From: Verrucomicrobiia bacterium
Lineage (GTDB): Bacteria; Verrucomicrobiota; Verrucomicrobiia; JABWAM01
NCBI GenBank assembly: GCA_020849895.1
Contig: JADZFN010000029.1
Coordinates: forward strand, 1 to 45,961
Reading direction: 5' to 3'
DNA: 45,961 nucleotides
Shown here: one piece after another, positions 9,170 through 18,676 of the stretch
Layout: each line of letters starts with the position of its first letter
Position numbering within the stretch: the first letter of the stretch is position 1
Translations under genes and position numbers: made by a program
Notes under the pieces: generated by a model
Told to the model about the DNA's origin: nothing
Databases searched by the model: none
What the model saw: only the letters and a program-made list of their open reading frames with translations

Positions 9170-10374
9170 ACCCCTCGGGCACTCACGCTTTGCGCGTCTG
9201 GGAATGGCGGGTGTGGGTCCTGCTCCTTTACGCGATCCCGCTCCACGAAGGCGCGAAGAACTCGCTCTGGTTTCTCATGTTGCTCCTCACGGTGGCGCGA
9301 GGAATCGCTGAACGACGCGGCCCGTCGCTCGATGTCGGAGGCTGGGGAATCCTCGCGTGGTTAGGCGCCGGGCTCTGGAGCACGGCGTTTGCCATCGAGC
9401 CGGACGCCAGCGGCAAGGGGCTTTGGGACCTGGCGCGCGGCGCGGGCATGTTCATCTTCGCTGCGGGCGCGTGCGATACTCCCTCGCGCCGCGAAGCGAC
9501 CGTGCGCCACGTCCTTCTCGCCGCTGCCTTCGCTTCCGCGCTCGGCGCTTCTCACACGCTCCGCGCCCTGATCCATCACGAGTGGAAAATCGAACGCCTC
9601 GCGCTGCAGATTGCTTCGGTGGGGCAATACAACCAGAGCGGCGCGTGGCTCGCCATGGCGTGGGCATTCGCCCTCGCGGTAGAGTTTCAGCCGAGGCTCA
9701 TCCATGGAAAGGCCCTCCGGATCGCCGCAGTCAGTCTAGTAGGTGGCGCGCTCGTCTCCACGACGTCGCGTTCCGCCATTGCCGTCGCGTTCGCGGTGAC
9801 GCTCGGGATGTTCGGGATCGCCCGCCCGCGGCGAAGGTTTCGCGCCGCCCTGCTGCTCTTGATCCCCTGCGTCTTATCCCTCCTCACGATGTACAAACCT
9901 TTCCGCGAGCGGTTGACGTTCCGGGGATCGTTTCACAATCGCGTCGCGATCTGGCATTCGGCCTGGAGCGCCGTTCAGGAACGGCCTTGGACGGGTGTCG
10001 GCTTGAACAATTTCAAGAACATCCTGCTCGCGACCGACGACTCGATACGATTCGCCACCGTGGATCACGCACACAACCTTTATGTGAACAGCCTGGCCCA
10101 AGGCGGTTGGCCCGGCCTTGCAACGCTCCTGGCCATGTTGGGAGCCACGGGGATCGTCGCGGCCCGCCTGCGTCGCGCGCCTGCGGCGGACGCGCGCCTC
10201 GTGTTTCCTGCGGCCCTTGGCGTTTGGGGCGTCGTGGTGTTGAACGGTTTCAGCAACACCTCGCTCCACCACGAACTTTCCATGATCTTTTTCACTGCCA
10301 TGGGCCTGGCGTCCGCCGCGGCGGCAAAAACTCCGGACGGTGAATCTGTGCGCGCCGACGGAAGCCGTTCCTGA
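9166..10374 (+). CDS. O-antigen ligase-like membrane protein (second of two)
   Basis: A 402-residue polytopic protein with the same plan as its upstream neighbour: TTSRSAIAVAF before a helix, a long loop with RVAIWHSAWSAVQERPW, and a DHAHNLYVNSLAQGGWPGL motif matching the HxHN region of O-antigen ligases/polymerases. The ATG overlaps the preceding stop codon by ATGA, so the two are almost certainly translated together. The two proteins align in general architecture but are clearly divergent, so this is an old duplication or recruitment rather than a recent tandem copy. Likely site of action is the periplasmic face of the inner membrane on undecaprenyl-linked glycans (family knowledge). Confidence 0.8.
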   Translation: MNPSGTHALRVWEWRVWVLLLYAIPLHEGAKNSLWFLMLLLTVARGIAERRGPSLDVGGWGILAWLGAGLWSTAFAIEPDASGKGLWDLARGAGMFIFAAGACDTPSRREATVRHVLLAAAFASALGASHTLRALIHHEWKIERLALQIASVGQYNQSGAWLAMAWAFALAVEFQPRLIHGKALRIAAVSLVGGALVSTTSRSAIAVAFAVTLGMFGIARPRRRFRAALLLLIPCVLSLLTMYKPFRERLTFRGSFHNRVAIWHSAWSAVQERPWTGVGLNNFKNILLATDDSIRFATVDHAHNLYVNSLAQGGWPGLATLLAMLGATGIVAARLRRAPAADARLVFPAALGVWGVVVLNGFSNTSLHHELSMIFFTAMGLASAAAAKTPDGESVRADGSRS

Positions 10375-10444
10375 AACCCCACGCCTCAACCCAATTCTAA
10401 AAGAATTTGCCATCGTCGGTTTCCTGCGGCAGAAGTGAGCGCTC

Positions 10445-11971
10445 ATGCTCGTTTGGACCTTTTGGATCAGTTTTCTGGGTTCGGCGGCGGTAGCGCTCCT
10501 GCCCTCTCATTGGAAGTCCGAGGTGCGATGGCTCGCACTTTTGTTCGCAGCCCTCGGCCTCGCCCTTGGCCTCTGGGGCTGGGGGGCGTATGACGTCGAG
10601 GTCGGCGGCTACCAGCTCGGGAACGGGGAAGGCGTCCCCTGGATCCCCGAGCTCGGCGTGCGCTTTCGCCTCGGCGCCGACGGCTTCAGCCTTCCGCTCG
10701 TCATCCTCACGGGCGTGATCGGAGTCACGGGAGTGCTCTACTCGTGGAACATCGAGGAACGGGTGAACCAGTTCTTTGCGCTCTATCTCCTGCTGCTCGG
10801 AGGCGTCTACGGCGTGTTTCTTTCCGTGGACCTTTTCCTCCTCGTCGTCTTCTACGAGATCGCGATCGTGCCGAAGTACTTTCTCATCGCGATTTGGGGG
10901 AGCACGCGGAAGGAGTACGGAGCGATGAAACTGGTGCTCTACAGTTTCGCGGGCGGAGCGCTGGTCCTGCTCGGGCTGGCGGGGATCGCCTTCGCGGCGG
11001 ACCCGGCGGCGCGAAGCTTCGATTTGGAACGGCTCGCGGCAACGAACTTTTCGTCGGGATTCCAGGCGTGGGCGTTCCCGGCGTTTTTCCTGGGCTTCGG
11101 CATCCTCGCGGGCCTCTGGCCGTTTCATACCTGGGCACCAACGGGGCACGTCGCCGCGCCGACGGCCGCTTCGATGCTGCTCGCAGGTGTGGTGATGAAG
11201 CTGGGGTCCTACGGCTGCCTGCGCGTGGCGATCGGCCTGTTTCCCGGCGCCCTCGGAGCGACGGTGCTCGGCGTTCCGGGTTTCTGGCGCTGGACGATCA
11301 CGGTGCTCGCGGCGATGAACATCCTCTACGGCGCGATGGTCGCCCTCGTGCAGCGGGACTTCAAATTCGTGATCGGCTACTCGAGCGTGAGCCACATGGG
11401 CTTCGTGCTGCTGGGACTGGTGACGCTCAACCTCTGGGGTCTCTCGGGCGCGTTGCTTCAGATGTTTTCGCACGGGATCGTGGCGGGCCTGCTTTTCGCC
11501 GTGGTGGGGCGACTCGTCTACGACCGCACCCACACGCGTGAGCTCGACGAACTGGGCGGACTCGGCCGTGCCGCGCCGTTCACGGCCTCGGTCTTCATCA
11601 TCGGGGGGCTCGCCTCGATGGGACTGCCGGGGATGAGCGGGTTCTTCGCGGAACTGCTGGTGCTCATCGGCAGCTGGAAGGCGTTTGCGTGGGTGCTGAT
11701 CCCCGTGGGAATCGGGATGATCGTCACAGTGGTCTATACCCTGCGGACGATCCACCTGGCCTTTTTCGGCGCGGCGCCGCTCGTCGGTGGAGATTGGAGG
11801 GGGCTGCCTCCGATCACGTTGCCGGAGAAGGCGGCCAGTTGCTTTCTTGCGGCGATCCTTTTCCTCGTCGGCCTGTATCCAACGGTCTTGTTGAGCATGA
11901 TGGATCGTGCCTCCCAACAGTTTCTCGATCGGGTGAAACAGACCGTGCCCGTCCATCTCGCGCGCCCATGA
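10445..11971 (+). CDS. nuoM: NADH-quinone oxidoreductase subunit M
   Basis: A 508-residue antiporter-like subunit of respiratory complex I, usual length for NuoM. Visible hallmarks: VVFYEIAIVPKYFLIAIWG with the conserved glutamate of the proton channel, the LWPFHTWAPTGHVAAPTAASMLLAGVVMKLGSYG block (split across residues ~225-260) with the conserved lysine, and the YSSVSHMGFVLLG segment. Fourteen hydrophobic helices are expected and the profile fits. Complex I pumps protons while reducing quinone. The gene overlaps nuoN as ATGA. Unusually, the upstream gene is an O-antigen ligase and not nuoL. TTGCCA lies at 10407-10412, but the matching -10 position (CAGAAG) is poor, and there is no clear Shine-Dalgarno sequence. 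Confidence 0.95.
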   Translation: MLVWTFWISFLGSAAVALLPSHWKSEVRWLALLFAALGLALGLWGWGAYDVEVGGYQLGNGEGVPWIPELGVRFRLGADGFSLPLVILTGVIGVTGVLYSWNIEERVNQFFALYLLLLGGVYGVFLSVDLFLLVVFYEIAIVPKYFLIAIWGSTRKEYGAMKLVLYSFAGGALVLLGLAGIAFAADPAARSFDLERLAATNFSSGFQAWAFPAFFLGFGILAGLWPFHTWAPTGHVAAPTAASMLLAGVVMKLGSYGCLRVAIGLFPGALGATVLGVPGFWRWTITVLAAMNILYGAMVALVQRDFKFVIGYSSVSHMGFVLLGLVTLNLWGLSGALLQMFSHGIVAGLLFAVVGRLVYDRTHTRELDELGGLGRAAPFTASVFIIGGLASMGLPGMSGFFAELLVLIGSWKAFAWVLIPVGIGMIVTVVYTLRTIHLAFFGAAPLVGGDWRGLPPITLPEKAASCFLAAILFLVGLYPTVLLSMMDRASQQFLDRVKQTVPVHLARP

Positions 11972-13512
11972 ACCTCTCGGACCTCCTCCCCCTCCTGCGC
12001 TTTCTCGCGCCCGAGATCCTGCTCTCGGCGCTGGCGCTCGGCGCGCTGCTCGGGGAAGCGGCCTTGAGCCGCCTGCTTGGCGTGGAGAAACGCCAGAACC
12101 TGCTGGGCTGGCTGGCGCTGCTTGGACTCGGGGCGTGTCTTGTGATCCTCGGCGACCAGGCGGCCCGCGGGGAAACGCTCGCCCTAGGGCGAGGGGCGTT
12201 CGTCGCCTCGCCCTTCAACGCCCTCCTGAAAACTGCGGCGACTCTCGCGGTGATGGCTTCGGTGACAATGGGATTGCGCGCGCCGTTCGTCCGGCACGTG
12301 GGCGAGAATTACGCGCTGGTGCTTTTCTCGCTGCTCGGGATGTTCTTCCTGCTTTCCGCCGAAAGCCTGCTGATGATTTTCGTGGCGCTGGAGCTGACGA
12401 GCCTTCCGCTCTACGCGCTCGCCGCGAGCCAGAAGGGGGCGCGGCGCTCCATCGAGGGTGGCCTGAAGTATCTGCTCTTCGGCGGCCTCTCGGCGGCCTT
12501 CCTGCTTTTCGGCATCAGCTACGTCTACGGCATGAGCGGGCAAGGGAGCCTGGCCGGACTGCGCGACTGGCTCGTCGCACAACGGACGGCCGGCGGACCG
12601 GGGTTCCTTTTTCTCACGGGCGTCTGTCTGATGATCGTCGGGCTCGGTTTCAAAATTGCGGCGGCGCCGTTCCATCTGTGGGCGCCAGACGCCTACGAAG
12701 GCGCGCCGCTGCCGGCGGCGGCAATCCTCGCGAGCGCGTCCAAGCTCGCGGGCATCGTGGTGGCGGCGCGGCTGCTTCTCGGGGCGTTTCTTCCGGTCGC
12801 AGGGAATGTCCTGGGTTCGCCGCTCTCCTGGCACGCAGGCTGGTCCCCGGCGGTCGCCGCGCTCGCGGTGGCGAGCCTGACCGTGGGAAACCTCGCGGCG
12901 CTCGCACAGCGCAACGCGAAGCGCTTCATGGCCTATTCGAGCGTCGCGCACGCCGGCAACGTCCTTGTGGCGTTCCTCGCCCTGGACGCCTCGGGGCGAC
13001 CCGCCGCTTTGGCCGCGCCCGCGATCGCCTATTATGCGGTGATCTACGCGCTCACCAATGCGGGCGTTTTCGCAGCGATCCACGCTCTCGCCTGGGGCGC
13101 GCGAGGCGATGACTTCGCGGACTTCCGCGGCGCGGCGCGGCGCGCGCCGTTTCCCGCGTTTTTCCTGCTCATTTTTCTGCTTTCGCTCGCGGGGGTGCCG
13201 CCGATGGCGGGATTCTTTGGCAAACTCTTCCTCTTCATGGCGGCGCTGCAAGCCGACGCGACACACTGGGGCCTGGCCTGGCTCGTCGCCTACGCGCTTG
13301 CGATGAACGTCGTCGCCTTGGGCTATTACCTGCGTTTCGCGCGAGTGCTGTGGGTGGAGCCAGCCGAAGACCTCCGTCCGATCTCGACGCCTCTGGAGTT
13401 GCGCGTGGCGCTCGTCGCGCTGGCGCTCCTCGTGCTCGGTTTGGGAGTCTTTCCGTCCTCCTGCCTTGCGGCGTTCCGCACGATGGGCGGCGTGTTGCTG
13501 TTGCGAGGTTGA
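11968..13512 (+). CDS. nuoN: NADH-quinone oxidoreductase subunit N
   Basis: A 514-residue protein beginning at the ATG that overlaps the nuoM stop (ATGA). The frame is open further upstream, but that part is antisense-like and inside nuoM. Family marks: LMIFVALELTSLPLYALAAS with the membrane glutamate, ALKYLLFGGLSAAFLLFG-like block with the conserved lysine, the APFHLWAPDAYEGAPLP motif very typical of NuoN, and RFMAYSSVAHAGNVLV. It is the third antiporter-like proton-pumping subunit of complex I. It converges with the minus-strand gene ending at 13600 across an 87-base gap in which I see no convincing terminator. Confidence 0.95.
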   Translation: MNLSDLLPLLRFLAPEILLSALALGALLGEAALSRLLGVEKRQNLLGWLALLGLGACLVILGDQAARGETLALGRGAFVASPFNALLKTAATLAVMASVTMGLRAPFVRHVGENYALVLFSLLGMFFLLSAESLLMIFVALELTSLPLYALAASQKGARRSIEGGLKYLLFGGLSAAFLLFGISYVYGMSGQGSLAGLRDWLVAQRTAGGPGFLFLTGVCLMIVGLGFKIAAAPFHLWAPDAYEGAPLPAAAILASASKLAGIVVAARLLLGAFLPVAGNVLGSPLSWHAGWSPAVAALAVASLTVGNLAALAQRNAKRFMAYSSVAHAGNVLVAFLALDASGRPAALAAPAIAYYAVIYALTNAGVFAAIHALAWGARGDDFADFRGAARRAPFPAFFLLIFLLSLAGVPPMAGFFGKLFLFMAALQADATHWGLAWLVAYALAMNVVALGYYLRFARVLWVEPAEDLRPISTPLELRVALVALALLVLGLGVFPSSCLAAFRTMGGVLLLRG

Positions 13513-13599
13513 ACCGGAGTCCGGCGCTTGACGCCTTTAGCGGCGCCCGTGAGGCCGCGCGGGTTGCCGAAGCAGGCGGGCACCGAACCCAAACGCAGA

Positions 13600-15342
13600 T
13601 CAACCGCCTCCGGGCGCCCAGCGGACGCGGTCGGTGATGAAAAGGAATTCACGACCGAGATTCGGAACGGGCGCGCGCAGCGGAAAGTTTTCGGGCACCT
13701 GGCGGAAGAGGATGGGCGCCCAGGTGCTCATTTCGCCTCCGACGATGTCGTTGAAAGAGCGGCTCATCGTGATCGGAGTGAAGTAGATGGCGGAAATCTT
13801 GTGGAGGTAATCGTTGATCTCGAGATACTGCGGGACGGTCTTTGAAAGGTCCATGCACGGGACGTTTCCGTACCACGCGACGGCCCACGGCATGTCGCTC
13901 ATCATCAGCTCGCCGGGGCCCATCCATTTCGAAACAGTCTGGATCATCGGCGGATAATACGGGGGAAACCGGTAGAGCGGCGGCCGCGGCGGGAGCAGCG
14001 CGTAGATCAACGAGAGCGAATTGACCAGGATGAACGCGCTCGCGGTGAGGATCATGACGAGGCGCGAGGAGAGATCGAGGCGGTCGTAGAGGATGAAGAA
14101 GAAGATCGCGCCGTAGAAAAAGATCAGCGGAATCAGAAGGGCATAAAGGTCGCCGCTATGCGCAGCGGCTTGGGTGACGGAGCCCGATTCCGGATTCCAG
14201 ATGAAGGGCACCAGCAGGATCATCCATCCCAAGCAGATCAGCATGAACCACCGGAGCCGACGGAGGATCGGAGACTTGAAGCCGAGGAACAACCCCGTAA
14301 TCATGAAGAAGATGAGATAGTTCGATCCGAGCGATTTGATTCCGGTTTCTAAAAAGTTTCGGGAGTTGGCCAGCCACTTGCGTTGAATCTGCTTGTAGCC
14401 GAAGTCGGCGAACTTCGGGTTCACCTGTCTTTCGAGGTTTTTTTCGGGGAAGACATCCGTGAACTCTACGGGTGCATAGGTCGCCAGCCCGAGCGGAAGG
14501 CCGGTCAGACGCTGATTGCGGAGAACCCAAGGCGCTGCGACCGCCGCAACGATTGCGAGGACGAGGACGGCGTGCAGGATGCGGCGGCGGCCTCCGAAGA
14601 TCAGCACGTGAGTGACGAGCGGCGCAAGGAGCAGCCCGAAGCGATATTTCGCGAGGAACCCGATCCCGACGGCCAGGGCGGCGACGGCGATCCAGAATAC
14701 GGACCACCAGCTTTCCGAAAGTTCGTGAAAGCGGACGACCGCGTACACGATCGTGCAGAAGATAAAGAGCAGGAAGGTGAAAGGCGTGGCGGCGATGGCG
14801 GCGCGCCAGAACGAATTACAGAAGACCAACAGCGTGAGCGTGACCAGCGCGACGCGCGGATCGGCGATCCGCCGTACGGCGAGAAAGAAAAGCGGGATCG
14901 CCAGGAGCAGCCAGCCCTCCGAGAAAAGGGCCGCCCAGGTTTCCGGCTTGAACACCGTAAAGGTCCGCCCTGTCGCGATGTCGGTCGGAGGGCGCACCGC
15001 CTTGAACACCAAAGCCAACATCCAGGGATAAAGAGGTGCGTGCTCAATTTCCGGCTGACGCTGCGTCGTCAGGCGCGGATCCACGCCGCGCTGCTGGAAG
15101 ATCCCCACGCCCAAAGGGCGGATGCGCAGAGTGGTGAATCCCTGGCCCTCGTGGATCTGCCGCGCGAGGTGCGCCATCTCCATGGACTCCTCCGAATCGA
15201 GTCCCTTGAAATGAATCGAGTGATAGAGCAGGAGCAACCCCAGCGAAGCCGCGATGGCAAACGCAACCTGGAACACCGTCGCGAAACGCCCCACGGTGGC
15301 GGAGTAAACGAGAGTCTGGAGACGGAGGCTTCCGAGCGCCAT
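13600..15342 (-). CDS. GT39-like membrane glycosyltransferase
   Basis: A 580-residue protein with an N-terminal transmembrane helix (residues ~20-40), a first extracytoplasmic loop containing the acidic LDSEESMEMA and then HAPLYPWMLAL, where PMT/ArnT-type enzymes carry DE and KPPLY motifs, followed by about 10 hydrophobic helices and a C-terminal soluble domain of ~120 residues. This order is that of the dolichyl-phosphate-mannose-protein mannosyltransferase/ArnT (GT39/GT83) superfamily, which transfers sugars from polyprenyl phosphate at the outer face of the membrane. Donor and acceptor are unknown. It is the last gene of the minus-strand array, 62 bases after the NtrC-type regulator. No Shine-Dalgarno sequence is evident at the ATG. 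Confidence 0.7.
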   Translation of the reverse strand: MALGSLRLQTLVYSATVGRFATVFQVAFAIAASLGLLLLYHSIHFKGLDSEESMEMAHLARQIHEGQGFTTLRIRPLGVGIFQQRGVDPRLTTQRQPEIEHAPLYPWMLALVFKAVRPPTDIATGRTFTVFKPETWAALFSEGWLLLAIPLFFLAVRRIADPRVALVTLTLLVFCNSFWRAAIAATPFTFLLFIFCTIVYAVVRFHELSESWWSVFWIAVAALAVGIGFLAKYRFGLLLAPLVTHVLIFGGRRRILHAVLVLAIVAAVAAPWVLRNQRLTGLPLGLATYAPVEFTDVFPEKNLERQVNPKFADFGYKQIQRKWLANSRNFLETGIKSLGSNYLIFFMITGLFLGFKSPILRRLRWFMLICLGWMILLVPFIWNPESGSVTQAAAHSGDLYALLIPLIFFYGAIFFFILYDRLDLSSRLVMILTASAFILVNSLSLIYALLPPRPPLYRFPPYYPPMIQTVSKWMGPGELMMSDMPWAVAWYGNVPCMDLSKTVPQYLEINDYLHKISAIYFTPITMSRSFNDIVGGEMSTWAPILFRQVPENFPLRAPVPNLGREFLFITDRVRWAPGGG

Positions 15343-15404
15343 GGTTCAAGAAGACCGGAAAATCAAAACGCTGAAAAGCCCCAAATGCATCCGAGGAGGG
15401 GGCG

Positions 15405-16769
15405 TCATTCCAGAGTGTTGCCTTTCATCTCACGAAGCTTGCGGTGGAGCGTGCGGCGGCTGATGCCGAGCAAGGCAGCCGCGCGTGTGATGTTCTGGTT
15501 GGCGGCGCGCAGGGCGCGCGCGATCAGGCGGCGTTCGATCTCGGCGAGGTTGAGCGGATCCGCGTCTCCCTCCGGAGAAGGCGCGTTTCCTTCGGGCGCC
15601 TCCGCAAGTTCCGGAGGAAGGTCTTCCGCGCCGAGGCGGTCGTCGCGCGTCAGGACCACCATGCGATGGATCGCGTTTCCGAGTTCGCGGACGTTTCCCG
15701 GCCAACGGTAGCGGCGGAATGCCTCCATGACTTCCGGCGTAAAGCCCGAGAGGCGTTTCCCGTTTTCCCGCGCGTGGAGCTTGAGGAAATGAGTTGCGAG
15801 CAAAGGGATGTCGCTTGGGCGTTCCCTCAACGGAGGGATGCGCAAGGTGATCACGTTGAGGCGGTAGAACAGGTCCTCGCGAAACGCCCCTTCCTTCGCC
15901 ATTCGCCGGAGGTTCCGGTTTGTGGCGGCAATCAGGCGGACGTCCGTCTGCACGAGGCGGTTGCCGCCGACTCGTTCGAATTCGCGCGATTCGAGCACGC
16001 GCAGGATTTTCACCTGCACGGAGGAATCAATCTCGCCGATTTCGTCGAGGAAAAGTGTGCCGCCGTCGGCGAGCTCGAAACGCCCCTGGCGCCGCTCGAT
16101 CGCCCCCGTGAAGGCCCCTCGCTCGTGGCCGAACAGCTCGCTTTCGAGAAGATTGGAACTGAGCGCGGCGCAGTGGACGGCGAGAAAAGGCCCCTTGGCG
16201 CGAGGACTCAAGGTGTGGATGGCGCGCGCCACCAGCTCTTTCCCCGTGCCGCTCTCGCCCTCGATGAGAACCGTCGCGCGCGAAGGAGCGACCTGCTTGA
16301 TCGTCTCGTGAACTTCGCGGATTGCGGCGGAGTCGCCGACAATCTCATGGAGTCCGTAGCGTTCATCGAGTTGCTGCTGCAGCTTGACGTTCTCCCGTTC
16401 CAGCCCGCGCGCCCGCAGGAGCTTGGCGAGGCGCATCTCCAGTTCGTCGAGCTGGAGGCGCCCTTTGGAGATATAGTCGTCGGCACCCTGTTTCATCGCC
16501 CGGACGGCGAGTTCCTCGGAGCCGTAGGCCGTCATCAGGATACAGACCGGAGGATGGGGGAGCGCTTTGGCGCGCTGGATAAGCTTGAGACCGTCGTCGC
16601 CCGGCATCCGCAGGTCCGAGAGCATCACATCGAAATGCTCTTCTTCGAGGAGGCGTTGCGCGGAAACGGCATCCTCCGCGAGATAGACGTCGTATTGTCC
16701 TTCAAGCGCGGCGCGGAGGCCTTCACGCGAAGGTTTCTCGTCATCCACGATGAGAAGGGTGGGTTTCAA
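15405..16769 (-). CDS. NtrC-family sigma-54-dependent response regulator
   Basis: A 454-residue protein with all three domains. Receiver domain 1-~118: acidic pocket VDDE at 8-11, phosphorylation site D52 in LSDLRMP, T80 and K102. AAA+ domain ~140-375: Walker A GESGTGKE at 171-178, the sigma-54-contacting GAFTGA at 218-223, Walker B LFLDE at 239-243, and RYRWPGNVREL near 350. C-terminal Fis-type helix-turn-helix with NITRAAALLGISRRTLHRKL. It should open promoters used by RNA polymerase with sigma-54 when phosphorylated. No histidine kinase gene is in the window. The start is a TTG with no clear Shine-Dalgarno sequence; the MKPTLLIVDDE N-terminus fits the family well, and no better codon is near. 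It sits between two sugar transferase genes, which may be its targets or just co-transcribed. Confidence 0.92.
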   Translation of the reverse strand: MKPTLLIVDDEKPSREGLRAALEGQYDVYLAEDAVSAQRLLEEEHFDVMLSDLRMPGDDGLKLIQRAKALPHPPVCILMTAYGSEELAVRAMKQGADDYISKGRLQLDELEMRLAKLLRARGLERENVKLQQQLDERYGLHEIVGDSAAIREVHETIKQVAPSRATVLIEGESGTGKELVARAIHTLSPRAKGPFLAVHCAALSSNLLESELFGHERGAFTGAIERRQGRFELADGGTLFLDEIGEIDSSVQVKILRVLESREFERVGGNRLVQTDVRLIAATNRNLRRMAKEGAFREDLFYRLNVITLRIPPLRERPSDIPLLATHFLKLHARENGKRLSGFTPEVMEAFRRYRWPGNVRELGNAIHRMVVLTRDDRLGAEDLPPELAEAPEGNAPSPEGDADPLNLAEIERRLIARALRAANQNITRAAALLGISRRTLHRKLREMKGNTLE

Positions 16770-16835
16770 GAGGGAATGAGGTCTCTGGCGACGACGGATT
16801 CATGCGCGGACCGCAAGGCTGCGCCAAGCCGAAAG

Positions 16836-18617
16836 TCAGCGCGTTCGCATCAGCACGCCGCCGTGCTTTTTCGTGCCGGCCGTCGCGATCACCGCAATCG
16901 GAACCCCCGTTTCCCGTCGAAGCCCCTCGACGTATTCGGCGCGAGTAAAAAGCCAAACACGCCGCGGACCACGCAACAGGGCGATGAGCTCGGCGCGGCC
17001 CGGTCTCGGCGCGGCATCACGGTCCCGCGCGATTTCCCAGAGTGTGTCCACCCCATAGCGGGGAACCACCTCCGCTCGGGCGCCCATGAGCGTGAAGCTG
17101 CCGGAGTTGAAGGAAAACTCGTACATGGCCACGAGGTCTCCCTGCCGCGGAGAGAAAACAGGCGACCCTGCGTGCGGATGGAGGTCGGCGGAGATCGGGA
17201 CGCCGACCACGCGCTCTCGCGGCACGGCGGCAATCAGAGATCTCCAGCTCGAGTTGTGGCCGAGGAAGGACTCCAGGCGGGCGGCGAGGAAGATCAATCC
17301 CTGCAGGAGGACCGCTGCGCAAAGCCACCAGACCACCGGTCTTGCGAGAGCGCGCCGAGGCGCTGCGAGCCGCGAAACCGCAACAGCGCCGGTCGCGGTC
17401 AGGATCGCCGCCGCCACAAACGGCGCCAGCCAGAACGGCGAAGGCGGCGAGAACACCCGATGCGCGACGAACCAAGGCGCAAGCGCCAACGCGGGCAGGA
17501 AAATCCATGTGGCGATGCGCACCCCACGGGCAGGGATCTCCGGCGCGGCTTCGCCCTGATCTCCGGCAAGCCAGAGGCCGATCATCAGGGCGATGGGCGG
17601 CATCAAGGGAAGGATATAGGTGGGAAGCTTCGAACCGCTCAACGTGAACATCCCCAGCGGAAGCGCGACCCAGGAGAGGAGGAAGGCGGAAACCTCCCCT
17701 GTCGCGCCGCCTTCCACGCGCCACCGGCTCCAGTGCCGGCGCAGCGCCGGGATCGCGAGAAAGGTCCACGGCCAGCAGGCGATCGGCAACACCAGGAAAA
17801 AGTAGTACCACGCCTTCGCCCGGCCGCGGCCGGACATCACACGATCCTGGATCTCCCCGCGGAGATAGAAATCGAGGAGATCCCGGTTCAACCAAACCAT
17901 GAGGAAAAACCACGGAAGCGCGAGCAGCGCGAGAAGGATGAGGCCGCGAAGCAGGCGCATCTCTTTCAGGCGCCGGAGATCGCGGGTTGCGGCGAGAAAT
18001 CCGAGCAGCGCGAGCCCGACGATCGCGGGGCCGACCGGCCCCTTGTCGAGGAACGCCCCGCCAAGCGCGAGATAGAACCCCAGCAACCAGAGCCGTCCCG
18101 CTTCGAGAGAGGCGCCTGCGCTTCGCACCGTCTGCCGCCATCGCCAGAAGCATCCGAGCGCAAGGGTGACGAACGCGGTGAGCATCATGTCCGGAGTGAT
18201 CAGGCGACCGGCCGCAAAAAAGAGCAGCATCGTGGAGAGGGCGGCGGCGGAGCAAAGGCCCGCACGCACGCCGGCCATCTGTTTTCCCAGCGCAAAAACG
18301 AGGAACACCGTCACCGAAGCGGCGAGGGCCGACGGGAGCCGCGCGCCCCACTCGTTGATGCCGGCGACACGCAGGCCGGCGGCGATGCACCAATAAATCC
18401 ACGGCGGCTTCGCGTAATGCGGCACTCCGTTGAGCCGCGGGACCATCCGATCGCCGGTGACGAGCATTTCGCGCCCCATCTCGGCGTAGCGCCCTTCGTC
18501 GGGCTCGTTCAGGCCGCGGGCGCCGAGCTGGAAGAAAAGCATGAAAACCATCGCGCCCAGGAGCAGCGCCGTCGTCGCGCGAGGTCGTTCGAGAAAAAAG
18601 CGCACGAGACGCATCAT
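16836..18617 (-). CDS. ArnT-like glycosyltransferase (GT83/GT39)
   Basis: A 593-residue integral membrane protein. After a first helix (~14-33) comes the hallmark loop LNEPDEGRYAEMGREM, with the DE pair essential in this superfamily, then HYAKPPWIYW, the ArnT KPP[LW]YYW-type motif. About 11 further helices follow to residue ~430, ending in a soluble periplasmic domain of about 150 residues. ArnT moves aminoarabinose from undecaprenyl phosphate to lipid A; related enzymes move other sugars, and the arn synthesis genes are not seen here, so the substrate is left open. It follows the second epimerase gene by 59 bases and precedes the NtrC-type regulator by 66 bases on the same strand. Confidence 0.8.
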   Translation of the reverse strand: MMRLVRFFLERPRATTALLLGAMVFMLFFQLGARGLNEPDEGRYAEMGREMLVTGDRMVPRLNGVPHYAKPPWIYWCIAAGLRVAGINEWGARLPSALAASVTVFLVFALGKQMAGVRAGLCSAAALSTMLLFFAAGRLITPDMMLTAFVTLALGCFWRWRQTVRSAGASLEAGRLWLLGFYLALGGAFLDKGPVGPAIVGLALLGFLAATRDLRRLKEMRLLRGLILLALLALPWFFLMVWLNRDLLDFYLRGEIQDRVMSGRGRAKAWYYFFLVLPIACWPWTFLAIPALRRHWSRWRVEGGATGEVSAFLLSWVALPLGMFTLSGSKLPTYILPLMPPIALMIGLWLAGDQGEAAPEIPARGVRIATWIFLPALALAPWFVAHRVFSPPSPFWLAPFVAAAILTATGAVAVSRLAAPRRALARPVVWWLCAAVLLQGLIFLAARLESFLGHNSSWRSLIAAVPRERVVGVPISADLHPHAGSPVFSPRQGDLVAMYEFSFNSGSFTLMGARAEVVPRYGVDTLWEIARDRDAAPRPGRAELIALLRGPRRVWLFTRAEYVEGLRRETGVPIAVIATAGTKKHGGVLMRTR

Positions 18618-18676
18618 CGCCGCAGCGCATTCCCATCCTCAACCGCAAAACGCAGGGCGTTTCTTCGACGCTCCGA

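Noticed and set aside
10397-11956. Minus-strand open frame of 519 codons opposite nuoM
   Set aside because: Charged low-complexity translation; nuoM on the other strand has clear family motifs.
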